From NCBI GenBank assembly GCA_046349975.1, contig JAXMBH010000001.1, positions 186,001-250,000 on the forward strand: DNA of 64,000 nucleotides, in the 5' to 3' direction. The position numbers were made by a program, and so were the translations under genes. Source of the DNA: JABDGM01 sp046349975 (GTDB lineage: Bacteria > Planctomycetota > Planctomycetia > Pirellulales > Lacipirellulaceae). Of the stretch, positions 17,547 to 24,537 are shown in pieces. The notes under the pieces are model-generated. The model ran no database searches, had not been told where the DNA came from, and saw only the letters and a list, made by a program, of their open reading frames with translations. Numbering within the stretch: position 1 is the stretch's first letter; each line of letters begins with the position of its first letter.

Positions 17547-17576
17547 GGGCCGTGCGAAAGCACGGCCCTTCTTCTT
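17547..17576 (+). terminator. Rho-independent terminator after hsp20
   Basis: A perfect 9-bp stem GGGCCGTGC/GCACGGCCC with a GAAA tetraloop (17547-17568) is followed by TTCTTCTT. Confidence 0.9.
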
Positions 17577-17596
17577 GCACTGGAATGTCTTGGGGT

Positions 17597-17692
17597 CGTA
17601 GCAGGCACGCTCCGCGTGCCGTTGCCGAACCTGCACGAGTGTAATTCACTCTGGGGCAATTCGGTTTCGACACGCGGAGCGTGCCTACTACA
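17597..17692. repeat. Inverted GTAG hairpin pair (REPIN-like), 96 bp
   Basis: The left unit is GTAGCA then GGCACGC-TCC-GCGTGCC; the right unit is its inverse ending CTACTACA at 17692. The spacer is about 50 bp. The right end directly touches the stop codon (17693-17695) of the minus-strand tauE gene, and the left end is 20 bp past the hsp20 terminator. Confidence 0.88.
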
Positions 17693-18076
17693 CTATATCC
17701 ATTCCAGGCGGTGGAGAGCGCCGTAGATGAGGTAGATGCTGAGGCAGCAGAGAAAGACGCCGAACAGGAGTCGGAGCTGCGGGCCCTCGATTTTGTGGGC
17801 GAGGTACGAGCCGAAGTACGCGCCGACGAACACGCCGGCAGCGATGAGGATCGCGGCCATGATGTTGACATTGCCGTGGCGGTAGAACTCCAGCGTGGCG
17901 GCAAGGCCGATGGGCGGTAGGAGGACGGCGAGGCTGGTGCCGGTGGCCGTGTGTTGATTGAAGCCGGCCAGGTAGATGAGCGCGGGCACGATGACAACGC
18001 CGCCGCCAACGCCAAAGAGGCCGGAGGCAACCCCGGCCAATAGGCCGATGACCAGGAAGATTAGCCATGAGGGCAT
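17693..18076 (-). CDS. TauE/SafE (TSUP) family half-size membrane protein
   Basis: 127 aa, about half the usual 240-270 aa TSUP length. There are four predicted TM segments, with the conserved LLAGVASGLFGVGGGVVIVP at residues about 12-31 and TGTSLA at 45-50. TSUP proteins export sulfite, sulfonates or related anions; half-size forms probably dimerise. No neighbour supplies the other half. The REP-like pair abuts its stop codon. Confidence 0.9.
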   Translation of the reverse strand: MPSWLIFLVIGLLAGVASGLFGVGGGVVIVPALIYLAGFNQHTATGTSLAVLLPPIGLAATLEFYRHGNVNIMAAILIAAGVFVGAYFGSYLAHKIEGPQLRLLFGVFLCCLSIYLIYGALHRLEWI

Positions 18077-18328
18077 TGGTGGAATCTCCGATTAGCTGCT
18101 GATGAATAGGCTCCGCGGCTTTGCCGACGATAACAGAAGGCCGGTTGGTTTCAATACCCTTGCGGCTCGGAGTTCGGCGTTTAAACCCCCTGGAGGGAAG
18201 TGGGGGAGCGGTCTATAATCAGCGGATTGTGGATTTCCGAGGGCGGGGAGGCCTCGCCACGGCGAGTTCCGAGCAACCCAGCTCGCTTGTCGTGTCACAC
18301 GATTAACATTTAACCATTTGATTGAGCT

Positions 18329-18499
18329 ATGGCTGCCGGTAAACGTAAGAAGAAGGTGGAGACCGTGTTTCTCGTGTGCGAGGAGACCGGCGACTACAAC
18401 TACACGATCAAGCGCAAGATGGGCGGCGAGAAGCTGAAGATCAGCAAGTACAGCCCGCGGTTGCGCAAGCACACGGTGCATACGGAGAAGAAGAAGTAG
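18329..18499 (+). CDS. rpmG: Ribosomal protein L33, Cys-poor form
   Basis: 56 aa from the ATG at 18329. It starts MAAGKRKKKVETVFLVCEE, and contains TGDYNYTIKRK and KYSPRLRKHTVHTEKKK, the L33 core. Standard zinc-binding L33 has two CxxC pairs; here only one Cys remains (in VCEE), so zinc binding is lost (a C-minus form). It is part of the 50S subunit near the E site. recJ follows after 94 bp. Confidence 0.9.
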   Translation: MAAGKRKKKVETVFLVCEETGDYNYTIKRKMGGEKLKISKYSPRLRKHTVHTEKKK

Positions 18500-18504
18500 G
18501 AGGG

Positions 18505-18590
18505 CCGTCGGCTGTCGGCTTTTGGCGATCGGCCAGAAGGATGGTTTAGCCGATGGCCGACAGCTTACAGCCGATAGCCTGCAGGGACGC
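18505..18590. repeat. Inverted repeat between rpmG and recJ
   Basis: GCTGTCGGC (18511-18519) and GCCGACAGC (18556-18564) can pair, with related GGCGATCGGC and GCCGATAGCC around. It resembles dispersed planctomycete intergenic palindromes. Confidence 0.45.
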
Positions 18591-18593
18591 ACG

Positions 18594-20372
18594 ATGCCCA
18601 AACGCTGGCGGATTGCGAGTCATGATCCGGCGCGGGTGGCCGCGTTGGGGCGGGCTGCCGGCATTCCGCACGTGGTGGCGCAGCTTCTGATTGGCCGCGG
18701 CATTTGCGACGCCGATGGCGCGCGGCAATTTCTCGATGTGAAGCTCAGCGGCCTGCGCGATCCAGACGAGTTGCCCGGGGCACTGCGCGCGGCCGAACTG
18801 CTGCACGACGCGGTGAAGGCGGGGCGGCGAATCACCGTGTATGGTGACTACGATGCCGACGGGATGACGGCGACATCGATCCTGCTCTTATGCCTGCGGC
18901 TGTTGGGGGCGAAGGCGGACTACTACATTCCGAATCGCATCGACGAAGGCTACGGCCTCAATTGCGAAGCGATTCGCACGATTGCTGCACAAGGCGGCGA
19001 TGTGGTCGTCACGGTGGATTGCGGCATCTCGAGCGTGACGGAGGCTGAGCTCGCGCGGGACCTCGGGCTGACGCTGATTGTCACCGATCATCATCGGCCG
19101 CGACTGGTTAGTGCTTGTGAAGGTTCGCAGTCGGCCGTTTCAGAGAGCCTGCCCTGCGCGGCGGCGATTGTGCATCCGGGGCTCGCGGGGTCGTCGTATC
19201 CATTTCCGGGATTGTGCGGAGCGGCGGTGGCGCTCAAGGTGGCATGGGCGTTGTGTCAGCGGGCGAGCGCGGCGAAGCGCGTCGGTGAGGCGATGCGGAC
19301 GTTCCTGATGCGGGCTGTGGGGTTGGCGGCGATTGGGACGGTCGCCGATGTGGTTCCGCTGGTCGATGAGAATCGCATTCTGGTGCGGCATGGGCTCAAT
19401 TGTCTGCGGCATTACCCGACACCGGGATTGCTCGCGCTCGAGCAGGTGACCGGCCTGGCCAAAAATCCTTGCCTCTGCTGCGAGGACATTGGCTTTACGA
19501 TTGGGCCCCGGCTCAATGCAGCGGGACGGTTGGGGCAGGCGCCGCTGGCGATTGAACTGCTCACGACCGAGAGCCAGGAGCGGGCGACGAAGCTGGCCGA
19601 ATTCATTCACGGGCTCAACGATCAGCGGCAGACGCTGGAGCGGAGCGTGTATCGCGCGGCCCACAAGCACGCGGAGGAGATTTGCGATCCGCGCGAAGCG
19701 CCGGCGTTGGTGCTGGCGGGGCGCGGATGGCATCCGGGAGTGATTGGGATCGTGGCAGGGCGATTGGCGGAGCAATATCATCGGCCGACGGTGCTCATCT
19801 CGCTGGATGAACTCGGCGCGAAGCCCGGGATGGGTTCGGGCCGCAGCGTGGCGGGGTTCAATCTGCATGCGGCACTCGCGGCGTGCGGGCAGCACTTGCT
19901 GGGGCACGGCGGGCACGAGGCGGCAGCGGGCCTGACGATTCATGAGGCGGCAGTCGAGCCGTTTCGGCGAGCGTTTTGCGAGTATGCGGAGCAGGCGATT
20001 TCGCAGGATGAGCGAGTGGCTGAGTTGTTTGTTGATGCCGAGACGCCGCTCGCGGCACTAACGCATCAGACCGTCAAGCAGATTGAGAGCCTCGCGCCGT
20101 TTGGCCACGGCAACGAGCGGCCGGTGTTGTGCACGACGAACGTGCGACTTGCGGAGCCGCCGAAGCGGATTGGTTCAACGGGCCGGCATTTGGCGCTACG
20201 ATTTGAACAGCACGGCGTGGCGATGCGCGGCGTCGCGTTCGGTGGGGCCGATTGGGAGAGCGAGTTGTGCGAAGCGCATGGGCCGCTCGCGGTGGCATTC
20301 AAGCCCGTGATTAACAGCTTCCGCGGGCGGCACACGGTGGAGATGCAGTTGGCGGACTGGCGGGCGGAGTGA
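18594..20372 (+). CDS. recJ: Single-stranded-DNA-specific exonuclease RecJ
   Basis: 592 aa. The ATG at 18594 follows AGGGA; the 24-codon extension upstream is unlikely. DHH phosphoesterase motifs are present: TVYGDYDADG (81-90), VDCGISS (141-147) and TDHHRPR (164-170), followed by a DHHA1 domain with GSGRSVAGFNLHAAL and GHGGHEAAAGL, and a C-terminal OB-like region. It degrades ssDNA 5'-3' in recombination, mismatch and base-excision repair, in the cytoplasm, using Mn2+/Mg2+. Confidence 0.95.
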   Translation: MPKRWRIASHDPARVAALGRAAGIPHVVAQLLIGRGICDADGARQFLDVKLSGLRDPDELPGALRAAELLHDAVKAGRRITVYGDYDADGMTATSILLLCLRLLGAKADYYIPNRIDEGYGLNCEAIRTIAAQGGDVVVTVDCGISSVTEAELARDLGLTLIVTDHHRPRLVSACEGSQSAVSESLPCAAAIVHPGLAGSSYPFPGLCGAAVALKVAWALCQRASAAKRVGEAMRTFLMRAVGLAAIGTVADVVPLVDENRILVRHGLNCLRHYPTPGLLALEQVTGLAKNPCLCCEDIGFTIGPRLNAAGRLGQAPLAIELLTTESQERATKLAEFIHGLNDQRQTLERSVYRAAHKHAEEICDPREAPALVLAGRGWHPGVIGIVAGRLAEQYHRPTVLISLDELGAKPGMGSGRSVAGFNLHAALAACGQHLLGHGGHEAAAGLTIHEAAVEPFRRAFCEYAEQAISQDERVAELFVDAETPLAALTHQTVKQIESLAPFGHGNERPVLCTTNVRLAEPPKRIGSTGRHLALRFEQHGVAMRGVAFGGADWESELCEAHGPLAVAFKPVINSFRGRHTVEMQLADWRAE

Positions 20373-20405
20373 GTTGCCTCGCAGTCACCATGCTATAATT
20401 GACTT

Positions 20406-20717
20406 ATGCTCGATGCGCCGCGCCAGGATTGGAAGAAGTAGGAAGCCGCGATTCAGGCCGAGGAAAATCGCTGGGTAAAGAATCTCTCTGCGGCAGAACG
20501 TTCGGCGATCTATTGCGACATGTTCGATGTCGTTTGGGGAGCAACGACAGAAAGAGCCTTTTCGGAAGCTTACGAAGAGTGGCGCTGGAGCGAGAAGCTC
20601 AAGTTGCGGCGAAAGTTGGTGGACGCGTTTACCCGGCTCGACGACATCGACGTGGAACTGCCACATCAAAAGGCGCTCGCTGAGAACGCGGCTGGCAGTT
20701 TGCAGCGCGTTGTGTAG
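20406..20717 (+). pseudogene. Small gene with in-frame amber stop, 3' end formed by a REP-like repeat
   Basis: The ATG at 20406 gives MLDAPRQDWKK then TAG (20439-20441). The same frame continues for 91 more codons, including MFDVVWGATTERAFSEAYEE and WRWSEKLKLRRKLVDAF, which looks like real protein. The final TAG (20715-20717) lies inside the GTAG foot of the repeat starting at 20713, so the native 3' end may be lost. It could instead be expressed from the internal ATG at 20520 (65 aa). Function is unknown. Confidence 0.5.
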
Positions 20718-20828
20718 CAGGCACGCTCCGCGTGCCATTGCTGCGGCGACGTTCAGCATTCAAATTTGCACGGGGTATCGAGTTTTCTCCGGCTCTTCTG
20801 CCACGGCACACGGAGTGTGCCTGCTACA
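20713..20828. repeat. Inverted GTAG hairpin pair (REPIN-like), 116 bp
   Basis: The left unit is TGTAGCA plus GGCACGC-TCC-GCGTGCC. The right unit is GGCACAC-GGA-GTGTGCC ending TGCTACA, in which two substitutions compensate each other so the stem stays perfect. It supplies the stop codon of the preceding frame. Confidence 0.88.
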
Positions 20829-20914
20829 TTGTTGGATTCCATGCTGGTCGGCGCGAGATTATTATAGGCCCGTTCGCACCGGTTATTTCTTAACCCCACC
20901 TTGAGGCGGAATCC

Positions 20915-22498
20915 ATGAAGACTTCTATGGGCGTTCGGGTTTCTCGGTTCGTTGTGGCTGCGTTTGCACTGGCGACGGCCGCGCTGTTGGTTACGGCAGT
21001 GCAGGCGGAGGTGAAGCTGCCGGCGATGTTCACCGATCATGCGGTGCTGCAGCGTGATATGAAGGTGCCGGTGTGGGGGTGGGCGGAGCCGGGCGAAGAG
21101 GTGCATGTGGCGATTGCCGGGCAAACGCAGAAGACGAAGGCCGACGACAAAGGTAATTGGCAAGTTACGCTCGAACCGCTGAAGGTCGGCGATCCGTTGA
21201 CGTTGGTTGTGGAAGGCAAGGACAGCCGGGTGGAGGTGAAGGATTTACTAGTCGGTGAAGTATGGCTGTGCTCGGGGCAGTCGAATATGGAATGGCCCGT
21301 GAGTGCGTCGACAAATGCCGACCTCGAAATGGCGGCCGCCGATCACCCGCAGATTCGGTTGGTGCGAGTGAAGGAGCCGGGCAGCCAGACGGCAGTGGAG
21401 GATTTCGACGGCGCTTGGAAGGTGTGCGCGCCGGATTCGTTGGGTGACTTTTCGGCAGTTGGCTATTTTTTTGGCCGCGAGCTGCATGAGCAGTTGGATG
21501 TGCCGATCGGGCTCATTGATGATTCGTGGGGCGGTTCGGCGTGCGAGGCCTGGATTCCGCGCGAGAAGCTCGCAGGCAATCCGCTGTACGACGAGATGGT
21601 GAAGCAATGGGACGAGCAGACGAAGAACTTCGACGATGCGAAATGGGCCGCGGAGCGAGCCGAGTGGCGCAAGCAGGCGGCCGCGGCGCGGAAGGAAGGA
21701 AAGCGTCCGCCGGAGCGGCCAAAGCGGGGCAAGGAAGACGACGGCGCCGTCGGCAATCATCGGCCTGCGAACTTGTATCATGCGCGCGTGGAGCCGGTGA
21801 TGCCGTATGCGATCCGCGGGGCGATTTGGTATCAGGGGGAATCGAATGCGGCCCGGGCATACCAATATCGCGAAATGTTTCCGCTGATGATCAAGACGTG
21901 GCGTGAGAATTGGAAAGAGGGCGACTTCCCGTTCTACTGGGTGCAATTAGCGAACTTCATGGATCGCAAAGAGAAGCCGCGCGAGAGTGCTTGGGCGGAA
22001 TTGCGCGAAGCGCAGACGATGACGCAGGAAAAGTTGCCGAACGCGGGGCAGGCGGTCATCATCGACATCGGCGAGGCGGCGGATATTCACCCGCGAAATA
22101 AGGTCGAGGTCGGTCGGCGGCTGGCGCGGTGGGCGCTCGCGAAGGACTACGGCAAGAAGTTTGAATACCAGAGCCCGCGGTACGATTCGATGGAAGTGAA
22201 GGACGGCAAGGTGACCGTGAAGTTTAAGGATGTCGGCGGCGGATTGCGGTCGCGCGATGAGAAAGAGGTCGTCGGCTTCGCGGTGGCGGGTGACGACAAG
22301 AAGTGGTATTGGGCCGATGCGAAGATCGTCGACCGTGATCGCATCGAGCTAACGTGCGACGATGTGAAGGACCCGGTCGCGGTGCGTTATGCGTGGGCCG
22401 ATAATCCCGAGTGCAATGTGTACAGCATGGAGCTGTTGCCGCTGACGCCGTTTCGGACGGATGATTGGGAGGGCGTGACGGCGAAGGTGCTGAAGTAG
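20915..22498 (+). CDS. Exported sialate O-acetylesterase-type esterase (SASA family)
   Basis: 527 aa with a signal peptide of about 31 residues (ending AVQA). A beta-sandwich domain (about 33-110) precedes the SGNH-type hydrolase: VWLCSGQSNMEWP with nucleophile Ser123, AIWYQGESNA, and the closing DIGEAADIHP carrying Asp and His. These enzymes remove O-acetyl groups from sialic acids or other acetylated glycans. A Lys/Arg/Glu-rich insertion lies in the middle (about 245-275). No glycan operon is seen nearby. A terminator follows. Confidence 0.9.
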   Translation: MKTSMGVRVSRFVVAAFALATAALLVTAVQAEVKLPAMFTDHAVLQRDMKVPVWGWAEPGEEVHVAIAGQTQKTKADDKGNWQVTLEPLKVGDPLTLVVEGKDSRVEVKDLLVGEVWLCSGQSNMEWPVSASTNADLEMAAADHPQIRLVRVKEPGSQTAVEDFDGAWKVCAPDSLGDFSAVGYFFGRELHEQLDVPIGLIDDSWGGSACEAWIPREKLAGNPLYDEMVKQWDEQTKNFDDAKWAAERAEWRKQAAAARKEGKRPPERPKRGKEDDGAVGNHRPANLYHARVEPVMPYAIRGAIWYQGESNAARAYQYREMFPLMIKTWRENWKEGDFPFYWVQLANFMDRKEKPRESAWAELREAQTMTQEKLPNAGQAVIIDIGEAADIHPRNKVEVGRRLARWALAKDYGKKFEYQSPRYDSMEVKDGKVTVKFKDVGGGLRSRDEKEVVGFAVAGDDKKWYWADAKIVDRDRIELTCDDVKDPVAVRYAWADNPECNVYSMELLPLTPFRTDDWEGVTAKVLK

Positions 22499-22536
22499 GC
22501 GCGAGGGGTGAGGATCGAGGAGCGAGTGAAAGCGAG

Positions 22537-22568
22537 GCGAGCGGCGTGTGAACGCCGCTCGCTTTTTT
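22537..22568 (+). terminator. Rho-independent terminator after the esterase gene
   Basis: A perfect 11-bp stem GCGAGCGGCGT/ACGCCGCTCGC with GTGA loop is followed by six T residues, 38 bp past the stop. Confidence 0.93.
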
Positions 22569-22570
22569 GT

Positions 22571-22681
22571 TGTAGGCACGCTCCGCGTGGCGTAACTGAG
22601 GTGCGAACAGAATGGAGTCGCACGACGAATTGAGAGCTTGACTCTACTGCTCGCGACGTCACGCGGAGCGTGCCTGCTACA
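22571..22681. repeat. Inverted GTAG hairpin pair (REPIN-like), 111 bp
   Basis: It runs from TGTA plus GGCACGC-TCC-GCGTGG (22571) to ACGCGGAGCGTGCC plus TGCTACA (22681). It starts 2 bp after a terminator and ends 1 bp before the stop codon of the minus-strand peptidase gene, filling a convergent junction. Confidence 0.85.
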
Positions 22682-22682
22682 T

Positions 22683-23450
22683 TTACTTCTTCAGCTTATG
22701 TTCGAGCAGCCAGTCGTAGAGTTTGGGGTTGTTGTAGGTCGCTTCCCAAGAGTTGTGGTTGGCATCGGGGTAGATGGTGAGCTTCACGTCGCCGTGTTCG
22801 CCTTGGATGGCTTCGACCATTTTTTCTGAGAGAGCCGGCGGCACGACGTCGTCTTTCGCGCCGTGGAAGGCCCAGATGGGAACTTTCGCGAGGGACTTGG
22901 CCCACTTCTCGGGGTCACCGCCGCCGCAGATGGGAACAGCGGCCGCGACGCGTTCGGGATACGTGGCCGTGAATCGCCAGGTGCCGAAGCCGCCCATGCT
23001 GAGGCCGGTGATGTAGATACGGTCTTTGTCGACGTTCAGTTCGCCCGCGACATGGTCGATGAGCTGGATGAGTTGCTCGGGTTCCCACGCTGCGCGAACG
23101 CCTTTCAGGCCTTCACCTGGTTCGGGACATTGCGGCGAGATCACGATGAACGGAAAGTCGGGCTTCGACTCGACGATTTTCGGCGGGCCGTGGAGCTTCA
23201 CGTGATCGAGGTCGCTGCCGCATTCACCGCGCCCGTGCAGGAAGAGCATGAGCGGCCATTTTTTGCCGTCGGCTTTGTAGTCTTTAGGCACGAAGAGAAG
23301 GAAGCGGACGGTGACGTCAGTTGGTTCCTTATCGCCTACGTGGACCGTGACGGATTCGTGGAGTTGCTTGCCGGGTTCGACTTTGAGCTTGTCATCTGCT
23401 TGAGTCATCAGGAGCGTACTCCAAAGAGCGAGGGCGGTGAGAGTCGTCAT
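22683..23450 (-). CDS. Alpha/beta-hydrolase, predicted exported peptidase/esterase
   Basis: 255 aa from the ATG at 23450; a far longer upstream frame runs through repeats and is rejected. It starts with a short hydrophobic segment (LTALALWSTLLMTQA) as a likely signal peptide. Motifs are LFLHGRGECGSD for the oxyanion region, TGLSMGGFGTW with nucleophile Ser151, FHGAKDDVVP (Asp) and PDANHNSWE (His). It resembles the PHB depolymerase/LpqC-like predicted peptidases. Substrate unknown. It is convergent with the esterase gene. Confidence 0.85.
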   Translation of the reverse strand: MTTLTALALWSTLLMTQADDKLKVEPGKQLHESVTVHVGDKEPTDVTVRFLLFVPKDYKADGKKWPLMLFLHGRGECGSDLDHVKLHGPPKIVESKPDFPFIVISPQCPEPGEGLKGVRAAWEPEQLIQLIDHVAGELNVDKDRIYITGLSMGGFGTWRFTATYPERVAAAVPICGGGDPEKWAKSLAKVPIWAFHGAKDDVVPPALSEKMVEAIQGEHGDVKLTIYPDANHNSWEATYNNPKLYDWLLEHKLKK

Positions 23451-23792
23451 GGAATTGCCTGCTTGGTTGAGTGAAATTGCTTGCAGCCGGCGTGGTCGGC
23501 CATGGTTATTTCCGTCGATGCGTGGACGGGAGGGAGGTTGACCGATACGCTCAGAATACTGGGTTGGGTGTTGGGCTGCAATTTGCAGGGAGTGGGGGGC
23601 TGCTGGCTGGCTGCTTGATGGAATGGTTGTGCACGTGGTGATGCACTGGGGCATCGCCGAGCCTCTGCCCCAGGCACCGTGCGAGCCCCCAGTGCGTTGC
23701 GGTTGACGGCGGCCCACTGGGGGCTCGCCTGCGGCTCGACCCCAGCCACCCCATGGCGGCGCGGGCACCACGTAGCGACTGCTACGAACTGA
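23451..23792. other. Divergent intergenic region, 342 bp
   Basis: It lies between the divergent peptidase and ABC ATPase genes. It holds the two repeat units at 23644-23745 and should contain both promoters. I see no further feature. Confidence 0.5.
23644..23745. repeat. Dispersed copy of the array palindrome
   Basis: The core CTGGGG-GCTCGCC...GGCTCGA-CCCCAG (23717-23745) is identical to the core of the array at 30205-30770. A degenerate, partly inverted copy lies at about 23644-23693. Confidence 0.75.
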
Positions 23793-24536
23793 ATGATAAC
23801 GATTCACGAACTTACGAAGCGGTTCCTTGCCGGTGGGCAGTCGATATTGGCTGTCGACCGGTTGTCGTTCGTAGTTCGCGCGGGTGAGGTGTATGGGCTG
23901 CTGGGGCCGAACGGCGCGGGCAAAACGACGACGATTCGAATGATCGTGGGGCTGTTGCGGCCCGATAGCGGTTACGCCGAGGTGGCCGGGTTTCGCACGA
24001 CGGAATCGCCGGACGTCGTGAAGGCGCATGTCGGGCTTGTCTCTGCGAATGATGGCGTATATCCGTGGCTCACTGTGCGGGAGATGCTGCTATTTTTCGC
24101 CGATTTATATGGGCTTACGCCACGGGAGGCGAACGAAAACTTGCGAATGCTGGCGGAGTTGTTCGGGCTCACGCCATTGTTGAGCCGGCGATGCGCGCTG
24201 CTGAGCACTGGGCAGAAGCAGCGGGTGACGCTCGCGCGAGCGCTGATTCACGCGCCGCCGGTCGTGCTGCTCGATGAGCCCACACGTGGGCTCGACGTGT
24301 TGGGGAGCCAGGTTGTGATCGACTACGTGCGGGCACTGCGCGATGAAGGCAAGGCGGTGATCGTGAGCACGCACCGACTCGATGAGGCGGAGAGATTGTG
24401 CGATCGCTTCGGGCTATTGCATCAAGGCACGCTGCGGCTGGAGGGTACGCTCGCGGAGTTGCGCGAGGCGACCGGTTGTGCGACGCTGGTGGACATGTTT
24501 CGAAGTTTCTTTAAACCGGTGCATGCTGCGAGCTAG
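23793..24536 (+). CDS. ABC transporter ATP-binding protein, NatA-type
   Basis: 247 aa. Walker A GPNGAGKT (about 38-45), signature LSTGQKQR, Walker B VVLLDEP and the H-loop STHRLDEAE are present. It ends 1 bp before the permease gene. It belongs to the ABC-2 exporter class (NatA/CcmA-like), powering efflux by the adjacent permease. The exported substrate cannot be told from sequence; Na+ for NatAB is only an analogy. Confidence 0.92.
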   Translation: MITIHELTKRFLAGGQSILAVDRLSFVVRAGEVYGLLGPNGAGKTTTIRMIVGLLRPDSGYAEVAGFRTTESPDVVKAHVGLVSANDGVYPWLTVREMLLFFADLYGLTPREANENLRMLAELFGLTPLLSRRCALLSTGQKQRVTLARALIHAPPVVLLDEPTRGLDVLGSQVVIDYVRALRDEGKAVIVSTHRLDEAERLCDRFGLLHQGTLRLEGTLAELREATGCATLVDMFRSFFKPVHAAS

Positions 24537-24537
24537 T

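Noticed and set aside
23451..24029. N-terminal extension of the peptidase gene to 24029
   Set aside because: It would run through repeat DNA and into the divergent ABC ATPase gene; a signal peptide starts at 23450.
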